Assembly: GCA_964387935.1 (NCBI GenBank)
Contig: CAYLZN010000183.1
Location: 1 to 11,499, forward strand
DNA length: 11,499 nucleotides
From: CAYLZN01 sp964387935
GTDB lineage: Bacteria; Acidobacteriota; Vicinamibacteria; Vicinamibacterales; JAFNAJ01
Reading direction: 5' to 3'
Shown here: positions 1-7,120 of the stretch, piece by piece
Layout: each line of letters starts with the position of its first letter
Numbering within the stretch: position 1 is the stretch's first letter
Translations under genes and position numbers: made by a program
Notes under the pieces: generated by a model
What the model saw: only the letters and a program-made list of their open reading frames with translations
Databases searched by the model: none
Told to the model about the DNA's origin: nothing

Positions 1-2668
1 AGCCCGAATCGAGACGGCCGTCGAGCCGTGCGCTGAGCCCCGCGATGTCGAGGTCGAGACCGCGGACCGTGAGCACACCCTCGTCCACGAGGACCTCGGC
101 GGGCCTGTGCAGGCGCAACGGAAGATCCGCAGCCCTGCCGTCCAGTCCAGTGAGGTCGACGCGCGCCGTCATCGCCGGGAGATCCTGCAGCGCGCCCGTG
201 AACCGGGCGGCGGCGGACAACGTGCCCTCGAGGCGTCGGGCCGTGTCCGCGTCGGAGGCGAACAGCGGCACGACACGGAGCAACTGGGTGTCTGTGAGCG
301 TGAGCCGGGCGTCGAACGTGTAGGGCTCGCGCGCGGATAGCCGGCCCGTCACCGTGGCGGCGAGCGAGGCGAGCACCCCGTCGAACCCGGCCTCGCCATC
401 GGCGGCCATGGCGCTGAGGTGCGCGGGGCCGAGATCCTCTCCATTCCAGGACGTGCTCGACGTCTGCACCATCACGCGACCCGTCAGCGAGTCGAGGCGG
501 CCGTCCGCCGTGGCTTCCAGCCTCGCGCCCTCGAGTTCGAGGCCCGGCCACGGCGCCGCGCGCAGGCCAGTGCCGGTCAGTCGGACCCCGCGCAGCGCGC
601 CATCTACGCCGAAGTGTCCCTCGATGGTGCCGCTCCCGGCCGGGCCCTGCGTGAACGAGACGTCATCGAGCGACAACTCGCGGCCGCGATAGCTCACGCG
701 ACCCTCGAGGCGATCGAGCCTGGTCTGGCCTGCCTGCAACGAGGTCGCCTGGAAAGAGCCGGCGAGAACCAGGTCGCGAACGCTCCCCGACACATCACCT
801 GACAGTGACAGGGCACCACGAGGGCGGAGCCGTGCGTCCTGGACTGGCAACAAGGCCTCGAGGTCCGAGACGGCCAGCGAGAAGGCCCCCGCGAGCGCCC
901 CGGTCCCGAAGGAAATCCGACCGCGCGCGTCGGCCCGCGCGCCAGGCGCGTCGACCACGAGGCGGGAGACGTCGAGGGACCGCGTGTCCGCGGCAAGGTC
1001 CGCCTCGATTCGGAAGGCGGCCACACCGGGTGTGGTGATGTCAGCGACCGACAGCCCCCCGGAGAGCACGGGGGCCGACAGGGTGCCGGCCAGGCGTCCG
1101 TCGAAGGTGGCCGGGCCGCCGATCGACAGGCTGCCGAGTGCCGGGGCGGGAAGGCCCGACGCCCGCAAACGATCGAGCGTCTCGACGGGATCATCCGTTC
1201 GAAGGGTCACCCTGCCGCCGAGCGCGGCTTGCGCCCAATCCTGGCCCTGTGCGCGTGCCGTCGCTTCGATCTCGAGAACGCTCACGGCGGTCAGCGGCTG
1301 CCTTGCGGTGATCGTCCACTGCCCCTCCTCAGCGTTCGCCGTGAACGTGGCGGGGGCCACTTCGCTGCTGCCAGCGGGGACCTTGAGGCGCGCGGTGCCC
1401 GCGACCGTGCCCTGCAGGGTGCGGATAGACGGCTGGCTCCCTGCCCACCTGAAATCCGCCCGACCGGACGTGGAAAGAGGCGGCAACTTCGCGCTGGCAC
1501 CGGAGAGCGCACGTCCGAGTTGCTGGATGTCCACATCGGCCCAGTTCGCGTTGATCGTGCTCGGCGCCTGACCGTCGAACGCGAGGTGTCCGCTGGCGCG
1601 AACCCGCCCGCCCGCCAGGGCCATCGAGAGCGAAGCCAGGTCGAGGCCTGCCCTGCCGATCGCGCCGGCACAGGTCGTCGTCGATGCCGCAAGTCCGGCC
1701 CAGGCGAGCGCACGCCCGTCGAGCGTGAACGTGACGGCCGGATCCGCGAGCGGACCGGTGATCGTCGCACGCAGACTGGCCGCGCCTGAGAGCGGCGGGG
1801 GGGGCGCAAACCACGCGGCAACCTGCGACACCTCGAGGTCCGACGTCATCTCGAGATCCAGGCGGGCGGGCTCGCCGAACAGCGTCACGGCACCGGCGCC
1901 TCGAACACTCCCAGCGGCCAGCGTCGCCTCGAGCGACCGGACGTCAACGCGACGACCGTCGAACGCCACGCGGGCGACCGCTCGCTCCACGACGATGGCC
2001 GTGGGCGGCAGGTCGAGGCGCAGCCCCTGTTCGGCCTCGATCGTGCCGTCCAGCCACTGGGGTCGGTCACCACGCATCGCAATCCCAACGTCGCGCATCG
2101 CGAGCGAGACTCCCGGTCGCTGCGCGCCGCGCGCGTCGGGCGCCGGGGTCCCGATGAGCGCGTCCAGTTGACTGATCTGCACGTCGCGAATGAAGAACCG
2201 CAGCGGTGTCGTGGCAGTTCCTGGCGAGGCGGACGTCAACGCGGGAAGGTTGGACGAGCCGTCGGAACGCCAGGCGATGGTGATCGCGGGGCGGACCACC
2301 ACGAGGCGATCGATGTCGAGGTCGCCGCGGATGGCGCGCCAGGACAGTTGTGCCTGCACGCGCGCGGCGGTGAAGAAGGGCTGTGACGGCGTGCGGGTGG
2401 ACGCGAGCGCGAGATCACGGAGGTCAACGGCCGGCGGCAGCAGGTCGTAGTCGAGTGCGGCAGCCCGGAGTTCGAGGCCGAACTGCGCGCGCGCCCAGCC
2501 AGCGGCGCGCTCGAAGACGAAGGCGCGGACGGGTGGTGTCTGGAGCGCGAGCCCCAGGATCAGGATGGCGGCCAGCCCCAGCGCGAGCGCCACGCCTGTC
2601 GCCACGAACAAGCGACGGGCACGGGGGTGCCGGGACGGCGCACGCGCGGTGTCGGGTGACCACTCCAC
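1..2668 (-). CDS. TamB/AsmA-like translocation and assembly protein, N-terminal part (gene continues beyond left edge)
   Basis: An open frame without any stop runs leftward from a GTG at 2668-2666 to the window edge: 889 codons, C-terminus missing. Residues about 20-42 form one hydrophobic segment (LFVATGVALALGLAAILIL) after a basic stretch, fitting an inner-membrane signal anchor with the rest in the periplasm. Next comes the typical TamB/AsmA opening (TPPVRAFVFERA, then LDYDLLPPAVDLRDLALAS). Long repetitive beta-rich sequence follows, with units such as FDGRLAGTLSAPVLSGGLSV near residues 515-540. Family knowledge: TamB, YhdP and YdbH form a hydrophobic beta groove that bridges the inner and outer membranes and carries phospholipid or assists outer-membrane protein assembly. 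The usual TamB C-terminal domain, if present, lies outside the window, so TamB versus general AsmA-like is not settled. No in-frame ATG lies between the upstream stop (near 2710) and the GTG, and there is no clear Shine-Dalgarno. No TamA/BamA neighbour is visible. Divergent from the SDR gene at 2731. Confidence 0.85.
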   Translation of the reverse strand, partial: MEWSPDTARAPSRHPRARRLFVATGVALALGLAAILILGLALQTPPVRAFVFERAAGWARAQFGLELRAAALDYDLLPPAVDLRDLALASTRTPSQPFFTAARVQAQLSWRAIRGDLDIDRLVVVRPAITIAWRSDGSSNLPALTSASPGTATTPLRFFIRDVQISQLDALIGTPAPDARGAQRPGVSLAMRDVGIAMRGDRPQWLDGTIEAEQGLRLDLPPTAIVVERAVARVAFDGRRVDVRSLEATLAAGSVRGAGAVTLFGEPARLDLEMTSDLEVSQVAAWFAPPPPLSGAASLRATITGPLADPAVTFTLDGRALAWAGLAASTTTCAGAIGRAGLDLASLSMALAGGRVRASGHLAFDGQAPSTINANWADVDIQQLGRALSGASAKLPPLSTSGRADFRWAGSQPSIRTLQGTVAGTARLKVPAGSSEVAPATFTANAEEGQWTITARQPLTAVSVLEIEATARAQGQDWAQAALGGRVTLRTDDPVETLDRLRASGLPAPALGSLSIGGPATFDGRLAGTLSAPVLSGGLSVADITTPGVAAFRIEADLAADTRSLDVSRLVVDAPGARADARGRISFGTGALAGAFSLAVSDLEALLPVQDARLRPRGALSLSGDVSGSVRDLVLAGSFQATSLQAGQTRLDRLEGRVSYRGRELSLDDVSFTQGPAGSGTIEGHFGVDGALRGVRLTGTGLRAAPWPGLELEGARLEATADGRLDSLTGRVMVQTSSTSWNGEDLGPAHLSAMAADGEAGFDGVLASLAATVTGRLSAREPYTFDARLTLTDTQLLRVVPLFASDADTARRLEGTLSAAARFTGALQDLPAMTARVDLTGLDGRAADLPLRLHRPAEVLVDEGVLTVRGLDLDIAGLSARLDGRLDSG

Positions 2669-2730
2669 TTCAGCACATGATTGTAGTGGCCCCGAAGGTC
2701 GATCCGATTCAGGTCATGTAGTCTTGTGCC

Positions 2731-3513
2731 ATGTCGACGACCCCTTCGACCTGTTCCGCCTGGCGCCTCGATGGCTCGCGCGCACTCGTAGTCGGGGGAT
2801 CCCGAGGCATCGGCCGGGCTACCGTGGACGAACTGGTCGGCCTCGGGGCCGAGGTCGTGGTCGTCTCGAGGAGCCCGGGGCCTGGAACGACCGGGCCGGG
2901 CCGTCTGGCCATCGAGGCCGATGCGTCCACGCCGGAGGGCCGTGCGGAGATCTTCCGGCGCTGGCCAGATGGATGGAACTCGCTGGACATTCTCGTGAAC
3001 GTGGTGGGCACCAACATCCGCAAGCGCGTGCTCGACTACCGCGAGGAGGAGTACCGCGCCCTGATGGACACCAACGTGACCTCGGTGTTCGAACTGATCC
3101 GGGGGTGTCACCCGCGGCTCGCCCGGTCGGGACGGGCCAGCGTCGTGCTGGTGGGATCGGTGGCCGGTCAGGTCTCGGTGGGCACCGGCGTCGTCTACGC
3201 CATGTCGAAGGCGGCCCTCCAGCAGCTCACGCGGGTGCTCGCGACCGACTGGGGCCGGGAGGGAATCCGGGTGAACCTGGTGGCGCCATGGTACACGCGC
3301 ACGGATCTCGTGCGGCCCGTGCTCGACGATGCCGCCACGTATGCGCGGATCGTGGAGCGCACGCCGCTCGGGCGGATTGCGGAGCCTGAGGAGGTGGCCC
3401 GCGTGATTGCCTTCCTGTGCCTGCCTGCCGCGTCGTACGTGACGGGCCAGGTGGTCAGCGTGGATGGGGGGTTCACGGCGTACGGGTATTCGGCGCGCCC
3501 GCTGGGGGCGTGA
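2731..3513 (+). CDS. SDR-family NAD(P)-dependent oxidoreductase, tropinone-reductase-like
   Basis: A 260-residue classical short-chain dehydrogenase of full usual length (about 250). The Rossmann cofactor motif GGSRGIG is at residues 22-28. The position of the usual NNAG motif reads NVVG (90-93). The catalytic set is Asn115, Ser143, Tyr156 and Lys160 (YAMSK). The end carries the family's PAASYVTGQVVSVDGGF signature. The C-terminal half, including APWYTRTDLV, TPLGRIAEPEEVA and GGFTAYGY, resembles tropinone reductase-like SDRs known from plants and bacteria. Substrate cannot be assigned; plant names in this subfamily do not predict the bacterial reaction. It is presumably a cytoplasmic carbonyl reductase or alcohol dehydrogenase. 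The ATG at 2731 lies just before the conserved start of the fold and has no clear Shine-Dalgarno. Its last 41 bp overlap the 3' end of the convergent NTPase gene. Confidence 0.93.
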   Translation: MSTTPSTCSAWRLDGSRALVVGGSRGIGRATVDELVGLGAEVVVVSRSPGPGTTGPGRLAIEADASTPEGRAEIFRRWPDGWNSLDILVNVVGTNIRKRVLDYREEEYRALMDTNVTSVFELIRGCHPRLARSGRASVVLVGSVAGQVSVGTGVVYAMSKAALQQLTRVLATDWGREGIRVNLVAPWYTRTDLVRPVLDDAATYARIVERTPLGRIAEPEEVARVIAFLCLPAASYVTGQVVSVDGGFTAYGYSARPLGA

Positions 3514-4057
3514 TGCGAGTCCCTGATTCAAGCAGGCGGCCCACGAGGTCCCGGACCGCCTCCGCCCAGGACTCCCGGTGCTCGGGGTCCAGTCGCTCGT
3601 GCGCCAGGTGCTTCTCGGCCAGCAGGTCGTCCACCAGCCCGTCGATCGCCCGGACGAACGGCTCGTCCACGTCCCGCACCCCGTCCGCGTCCGCCCTTCC
3701 AGTGACCGGGACCTTGACCAGCAAGTCGTAGCTTCGCAACCAGTAGTCCACGAACTGCTCGATCTGGGGCTGCCGCCCGCACGCGCGGGCGAGATACGCA
3801 TAGTTGTCGAGCACGCTGCGGTCGCACACCACCGCGTCGTGGTGGCTCGCCGAGCGGACCTCTTCCGCCACCTGCGTCATCAGGATCCACAGTTGCGCGT
3901 CGAGCGAGGTCTGGCGGTTGATGGGCAGCGGCGAGAGCCGCGCCACCTCCTTGACGATGTCCACGTTGAGCCCGCGGCGCTTGAGCGCCGCCGCCAGGTC
4001 GTAGCAAAGCGTGGTCTTGCCGACGCCGTGACTGCCGATGAACGCAATCTTCACCAC
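3473..4057 (-). CDS. P-loop ATP/GTP-binding protein of the AAA_28 / NadR-like kinase type
   Basis: A 194-residue protein starting at a GTG at 4057; a second GTG codon follows at once, so the start could be one codon later. A weak GAGG lies 9 nt upstream. Walker A is textbook (GSHGVGKT, residues 8-15) in an N-terminal strand MVKIAFIG. VVCDRSVLDNYAY (76-88) looks like the Walker-B/DR motif of nucleoside-kinase-like P-loop proteins, and IVKEVAR (34-40) is typical of the AAA_28 group related to the NadR kinase domain. No second domain is present, so the protein is a stand-alone small NTPase. It probably phosphorylates a small molecule or acts as a nucleotide switch, but no substrate can be named. 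Its final 13 or so codons lie opposite the SDR 3' end. The tail ITPPAGAPNTRTP is low complexity, consistent with a drifted stop codon. Divergent from the MDR gene at 4135. Confidence 0.8.
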   Translation of the reverse strand: MVKIAFIGSHGVGKTTLCYDLAAALKRRGLNVDIVKEVARLSPLPINRQTSLDAQLWILMTQVAEEVRSASHHDAVVCDRSVLDNYAYLARACGRQPQIEQFVDYWLRSYDLLVKVPVTGRADADGVRDVDEPFVRAIDGLVDDLLAEKHLAHERLDPEHRESWAEAVRDLVGRLLESGTRITPPAGAPNTRTP

Positions 4058-4134
4058 GACATTCTGCCTCAGTCCGGCCCTTGCGGCGTCCCTCGCCGTC
4101 CCGGTCTGCCAGCCGTCCCGCCACCCGTGTCACA

Positions 4135-5163
4135 ATGGCCGCCGTGAAAGCCGTCGGTCTTCGCCGCCATCTCCCCATCAGCGATCCCGAGGCCCTGATC
4201 GATCTCGACCTCGCGGACCCGTCCCCGGCCCCCCGCGATCTCCTGGTGCGCGTGCACGCCGTGGCCGTGAACCCGGTGGACACCAAGGTCCGTCGCGGCA
4301 AGCTCGGGTTCACGGAGCCCGAGCCACTCGTCCTCGGCTGGGACGCGGCCGGCATCGTGGAGGCCATCGGTTCCGACGTGACCAGCTTCAGCGTCGGCGA
4401 CGAGGTCTGGTACGCGGGCGACCTCACCCGCCCGGGCTGCAACAGCGAACGTCATCTCGTCGACGAGCGCATCGCGGCGCGCAAGCCACGGTCGCTGGAC
4501 TTCGCGCAGGCGGCCTCGCTGCCCCTCACGGCGTTGACCGCGTGGGAGGCGCTCTTCGCGCGCATGGGTCTCGACGCCGAGGGGGGCAACCACGGGCGCA
4601 CGCTGCTCGTCCTCGGCGGCGCAGGCGGTGTGGGCTCGATCGCCATCCAGCTCGCGCGGACCGCCGGGCTCACGGTCTTCGCCACGGCGTCGCGGCCGGT
4701 GTCCGCGGAGTGGGTCCGGTCGCTCGGCGCCACACACGTACTCAACCACGCCGCGCCCCTGCGGCCGCAGATCGAAGCGCTGGGCTTCGATCACGTGGGG
4801 TACATCGCGAACTTCGCCGATACCAACGCCTACTGGGAGACGATGGCGGACCTGATCGCGCCTCAGGGTCGCCTCTGCAACATCGTCGGGACGACGGCTC
4901 CAGTGAATCTCGGGGCGCTCATGCAGAAGAGCGTCACGGTGTCCTGGGAGCTGATGTTCACCCGCCCGATGTTCCAGACGCCGGACATGGACGCCCAGCA
5001 TGGGATCCTGGGGCGCGTCGCCGATCTCGTGGACGCCGGAGTCGTCCGGCACACGGCACGCCAGGTGCTGCGGCCGATCAACGCCGCGATGTTGAAGACT
5101 GCGCACGCCCAGATCGAGGCGGGCCGCACGATCGGGAAGATCGTCCTCGAAGACTGGAGCTAG
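4135..5163 (+). CDS. Zinc-independent MDR oxidoreductase, NAD(P)H:quinone-oxidoreductase-like (zinc-binding ADH family protein by name)
   Basis: A 342-residue medium-chain dehydrogenase/reductase. I place the start at the ATG at 4135 because the conserved N-terminus (MAAVKAVGLRRHLPISDPEA) begins there; the frame is open further upstream to a TTG at 4081, but that extension is Arg/Ser/Pro-rich and unlike the family. NPVDTKVR (46-53) is the MDR/QOR N-terminal signature. GGAGGVGS (161-168) is the dinucleotide-binding loop. The conserved C-terminus ends HAQIEAGRTIGKIVLE. The positions that hold catalytic zinc ligands in true alcohol dehydrogenases are changed: Asn46 stands where Cys is expected and LGWDAAG (67-73) replaces the GHE motif. 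The enzyme should therefore be zinc-free despite the common database name. Likely role: NADPH-dependent reduction of quinones or enones in the cytoplasm. Its stop overlaps the convergent dus stop by 4 bp. Confidence 0.9.
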   Translation: MAAVKAVGLRRHLPISDPEALIDLDLADPSPAPRDLLVRVHAVAVNPVDTKVRRGKLGFTEPEPLVLGWDAAGIVEAIGSDVTSFSVGDEVWYAGDLTRPGCNSERHLVDERIAARKPRSLDFAQAASLPLTALTAWEALFARMGLDAEGGNHGRTLLVLGGAGGVGSIAIQLARTAGLTVFATASRPVSAEWVRSLGATHVLNHAAPLRPQIEALGFDHVGYIANFADTNAYWETMADLIAPQGRLCNIVGTTAPVNLGALMQKSVTVSWELMFTRPMFQTPDMDAQHGILGRVADLVDAGVVRHTARQVLRPINAAMLKTAHAQIEAGRTIGKIVLEDWS

Positions 5164-6257
5164 CCTTCGTGATCGTCGCCGAGCGACGGGGCTCTCGACT
5201 CGGTCGAGGCGGGCGCATCGGCGGGCGGCGCGAGCTCGGGGTCAATCGGCCCTCCGGTCACGAGGCATCCTGCCACATAGTCGAGCGCGGGTTCGTCGGC
5301 CCGCGACAGCAACGCCTCGAGCGGTGACCGCGGGGCGAATCCCGACTCGCGCTCCTGCATCGACGGGTACGTGCCGTCCGCGCGCGGCGGGCGGTACCGG
5401 CACCAGAACGCGAGGTGCCATCGCGTGAAGTCGCGGACGCGCGACAGGCCGTGATCGTCGTCGCCCCAGTGCGCCTTCGCGAGCGTCACGTAGCGCTGGT
5501 AGATCGCGATCCGGGCCTCGGGACCCGGATCCTCGGCCGCTCCCTGGGCGACCTCGCGAAAGAGCCAGGGCTTGATGAGGGCGCCCCGCGCCGCCATGGT
5601 GCCTGCGCAGCCCGACCGACGCAGGGCGGCCTCGACGTCGCACGGGAACAGGAGGTCGCCATTGCCCACGACCGGAACGGGGATTCTCGGCACGAGGGCC
5701 CCGATGGCGTCCCAGTCGGCGCTGCTGCGATACCGTGCGTCCCGGGTCCGGGCATGCACGAACACAGCACGTGCCCCGCCATCGACACAGGCCTGCGCGA
5801 GGTCGAGGTAGTTCAGGTGCTTCGCATCCCAGCCGAGGCGCATCTTCACGGTGACCGGAATGCGGACGGCCTGGGTCATCGCCTCGACGATGCGCCGCAC
5901 CCGGGTGGGCTGGCGCGCGAGGGCCGCGCCGAGGCCCTTGCGCGTGAAGACATCGATGGGGCACCCGAGGTTGACGTCTACGAAGTCCGCACCGCGCGCC
6001 TCGACGAGCGCGGTGGCCCAGGCCATCTCGTCGGGCTTGTTGCCGGCGAGCTGCACGCCGAAGCAGGGCTCGTGGTCGAACCGACGGACGAGCGCGAACT
6101 CGCCGCGACGCTTCTGCCTGAGTCGGCGAGCGACGGCCATCTCGCTGACGAGCACGCGGGCGCCGAGCTCCACGGCGAGCTGACGATACGGCAGGTTCGA
6201 GCCCTTGGTCATCGGGCCCATCACGACGGCGCCGGTCAGGATGTCTTTTAGTGTCAT
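5160..6257 (-). CDS. tRNA-dihydrouridine synthase, Dus3-like
   Basis: A 365-residue FMN-dependent Dus enzyme that reduces uridine to dihydrouridine in tRNA with NADPH. I chose ATG 6257 because MTLKDILTGAVVMGPMTKGS opens the TIM barrel. The upstream extension comes from the palindromic repeat. Visible motifs: GPMTKGSNLPYRQL at 14-27; FVDVNLGCPIDVFTRKG (92-108) with catalytic Cys99; VTVKMRLGW (135-143) with Lys138; VHARTRDARY (167-176) with His168; the phosphate-binding GNGD (198-201); and ARGALIKPWLF (223-233). The wording of these motifs and the C-terminal helices (HWGDDDHGLSRVRDFTRWHLAFWCRY, about 274-299, quoted here in part only as key residues HWG, RDF and CRY) follows eukaryotic Dus3 rather than DusA/B/C. 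The CCCH zinc fingers of Dus3 are absent. By family knowledge, Dus3 modifies U47 of the tRNA variable loop; whether this enzyme does so is inference. The leader is pyrimidine-rich with no Shine-Dalgarno, and the repeat begins 20 bp upstream. Confidence 0.92.
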   Translation of the reverse strand: MTLKDILTGAVVMGPMTKGSNLPYRQLAVELGARVLVSEMAVARRLRQKRRGEFALVRRFDHEPCFGVQLAGNKPDEMAWATALVEARGADFVDVNLGCPIDVFTRKGLGAALARQPTRVRRIVEAMTQAVRIPVTVKMRLGWDAKHLNYLDLAQACVDGGARAVFVHARTRDARYRSSADWDAIGALVPRIPVPVVGNGDLLFPCDVEAALRRSGCAGTMAARGALIKPWLFREVAQGAAEDPGPEARIAIYQRYVTLAKAHWGDDDHGLSRVRDFTRWHLAFWCRYRPPRADGTYPSMQERESGFAPRSPLEALLSRADEPALDYVAGCLVTGGPIDPELAPPADAPASTESRAPSLGDDHEG

Positions 6258-6395
6258 GGGGACGAGGGAGGGCGGAGAAAAAGGGGTCGGGAGTCGATTG
6301 TGCAGAAACTGCGATCGGCCGGCAACCGAAAGGCCGGCCGAGCGCAATTTCTGCGAAATCGACTCCCGACCCCTTTTTCAATACCATGGCGCCCG
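6258..6395. other. Divergent dus / crcB intergenic region, mostly occupied by the palindrome
   Basis: This 138 bp gap separates two divergently transcribed starts. About three quarters of it is the palindrome. Only about 19 bp on the dus side and 16 bp on the crcB side are ordinary sequence, and neither has a convincing Shine-Dalgarno or -35/-10 pair. I looked for a fluoride (crcB-type) riboswitch and saw no resemblance. Confidence 0.7.
6277..6379. repeat. ~103 bp palindromic REP/REPIN- or MITE-like element
   Basis: A long imperfect inverted repeat. The left arm (6277-6314) begins GAAAAAGGGGTCGGGAGTCG. The right arm (6342-6379) ends in its complement CGACTCCCGACCCCTTTTTC. The arms differ at only a few positions around 6300 and 6309. 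The centre adds a perfect 9-bp stem (TCGGCCGGC 6315-6323 with GCCGGCCGA 6333-6341) closing a 9-nt loop (AACCGAAAG). As RNA, either strand could fold into one hairpin of roughly 45 bp ended by a U-run, so it could act as a bidirectional terminator. It contains no coding gene. A related, shorter copy lies at 7121-7190 and a related GGGGTCAGG sequence at the right window edge. The form is that of a REPIN or small non-autonomous element. A RAYT (Y1 transposase) elsewhere in the genome would be its likely source; none is in this window. Confidence 0.9.
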
Positions 6396-6782
6396 ATGCA
6401 CGGCTTCGAGCGCATGTTGCTCGTCGGTGTCGGCGGGTTCATCGGATCCGTCGCCCGCTACCTGGCGGGCGCGGCCACGGCACGCGCCCTGCCGCCGACG
6501 TTCCCCTTCGGTACCTTCGTGGTCAACGTGCTGGGCTGCCTCCTGATCGGCGCCCTCGCCGTCCTGACCGACGAGCGCCTCATCCTGGGAACGCGCGCTC
6601 GCCTCTTCCTGCTCGTCGGCGTGCTCGGCGGCTTCACGACGTTCTCGAGCTTCGGCTACGAGACGATCATGCTCCTCCGCCAGGATAACCAGCTTCACGC
6701 CGCCATCAACGTCGTCAGCCAGATGACCGCCGGTCTGGTGGCCGTCTGGATGGGCGCTGTGCTGATGAGAGGCCTCCTATGA
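6396..6782 (+). CDS. crcB: Fluoride ion channel CrcB (Fluc)
   Basis: A 128-residue four-helix membrane protein of normal length for the family. It forms dual-topology dimers in the inner membrane and lets cytoplasmic fluoride leave the cell. Family signatures are clear: GVGGFIGSVARYLAG near the start, FPFGTFVVNVLGCLLIGAL in the second helix region, and GVLGGFTTFSSFGYET with the conserved Phe/Thr/Ser residues of the fluoride path. The final helix is VVSQMTAGLVAVWMGAVLM. The start is the ATG at 6396 (MHGFERML); ATG 6414 is a possible alternative that would still keep all signatures. An in-frame GTG at 6300 lies inside the palindrome and would add an improbable basic peptide. Its stop overlaps the start of the DUF190 gene (ATGA), so the two are translated as a coupled pair. 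Confidence 0.95.
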   Translation: MHGFERMLLVGVGGFIGSVARYLAGAATARALPPTFPFGTFVVNVLGCLLIGALAVLTDERLILGTRARLFLLVGVLGGFTTFSSFGYETIMLLRQDNQLHAAINVVSQMTAGLVAVWMGAVLMRGLL

Positions 6783-7108
6783 GCCTGACACGCGATGGCC
6801 TGCTGCTCCGGATCTTCATCGGCGAGGACGACCGCTGGAAAGGCCGGACCCTGCACGAGGCGCTGGTCCTCGAAGCCCGGGCACGGGGACTCGCCGGGGC
6901 AACGGTGTTCCGCGGTTTCATGGGATTCGGCGCCCACACGCGTGTGCACAAGGCCGGCATCCTCGACCTGTCGAGTGACCTGCCCGTCGTGATCGAGATC
7001 GTCGACGCGGCGGAGAAGATCGAGGCCTTCCTGCCTGTCGTCGACGAGATGGTGAAGGAGGGGCTCGCGACGGTCGAGAAGGCAACGGTCATTCTCTACC
7101 GGGCCTGA
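6779..7108 (+). CDS. DUF190 family protein (PII-like), CrcB-associated
   Basis: A 109-residue soluble protein of the DUF190 family (PF02641). The start is LLLRIFIGEDDRWKGRTLHE. The middle, ARGLAGATVFRGFMGFGAH (about 35-53), is the family's most conserved segment. The end carries the PVVIEIVDAAEKIEAFLPVV and GLATVEKATVILYRA pattern. Family knowledge: DUF190 proteins have a PII-like ferredoxin fold and very often sit beside crcB, suggesting a regulatory or accessory role in fluoride resistance; no biochemical activity is firmly established that I can name. ATG 6779 overlaps the crcB TGA in ATGA, which indicates coupling. The stop at 7106-7108 is followed after 12 bp by the degenerate repeat. 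Confidence 0.93.
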   Translation: MSLTRDGLLLRIFIGEDDRWKGRTLHEALVLEARARGLAGATVFRGFMGFGAHTRVHKAGILDLSSDLPVVIEIVDAAEKIEAFLPVVDEMVKEGLATVEKATVILYRA

Positions 7109-7120
7109 GCGTCCCGCTCG

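Noticed and set aside
45..2171. Several plus-strand open frames of 60-195 codons in the first 2.2 kb
   Set aside because: The minus strand has one uninterrupted TamB-like frame across the whole stretch. The plus-strand frames are low-complexity Arg/Ser/Pro/Ala shadows.
2680..2685. TACAAT on the minus strand as a -10 box for the TamB-like gene
   Set aside because: No -35 at proper distance, and it lies only about 11 bp from the GTG, which would demand a leaderless mRNA. Too weak to list as a promoter.
2560..3801. Long minus-strand open frame of 413 codons starting in the NTPase region
   Set aside because: It runs antisense to the well-supported SDR gene, is rich in Arg/Pro/His and has no family motif. 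It is a by-product of GC-rich coding sequence.
4081..4134. TTG-started N-terminal extension of the MDR oxidoreductase
   Set aside because: The extension is Arg/Ser/Pro-rich and precedes the conserved family start. ATG 4135 fits the family length.
6258..6395. Possible fluoride riboswitch ahead of crcB
   Set aside because: The region is a simple long palindrome with a GGCCGGC core; it shows none of the pseudoknotted crcB-motif pattern I would expect.
7107..7119. Small hairpin GAGCG-TCC-CGCTC just after DUF190 as an intrinsic terminator
   Set aside because: A 5-bp stem with a 3-nt loop overlapping the stop codon and no T-run behind it.
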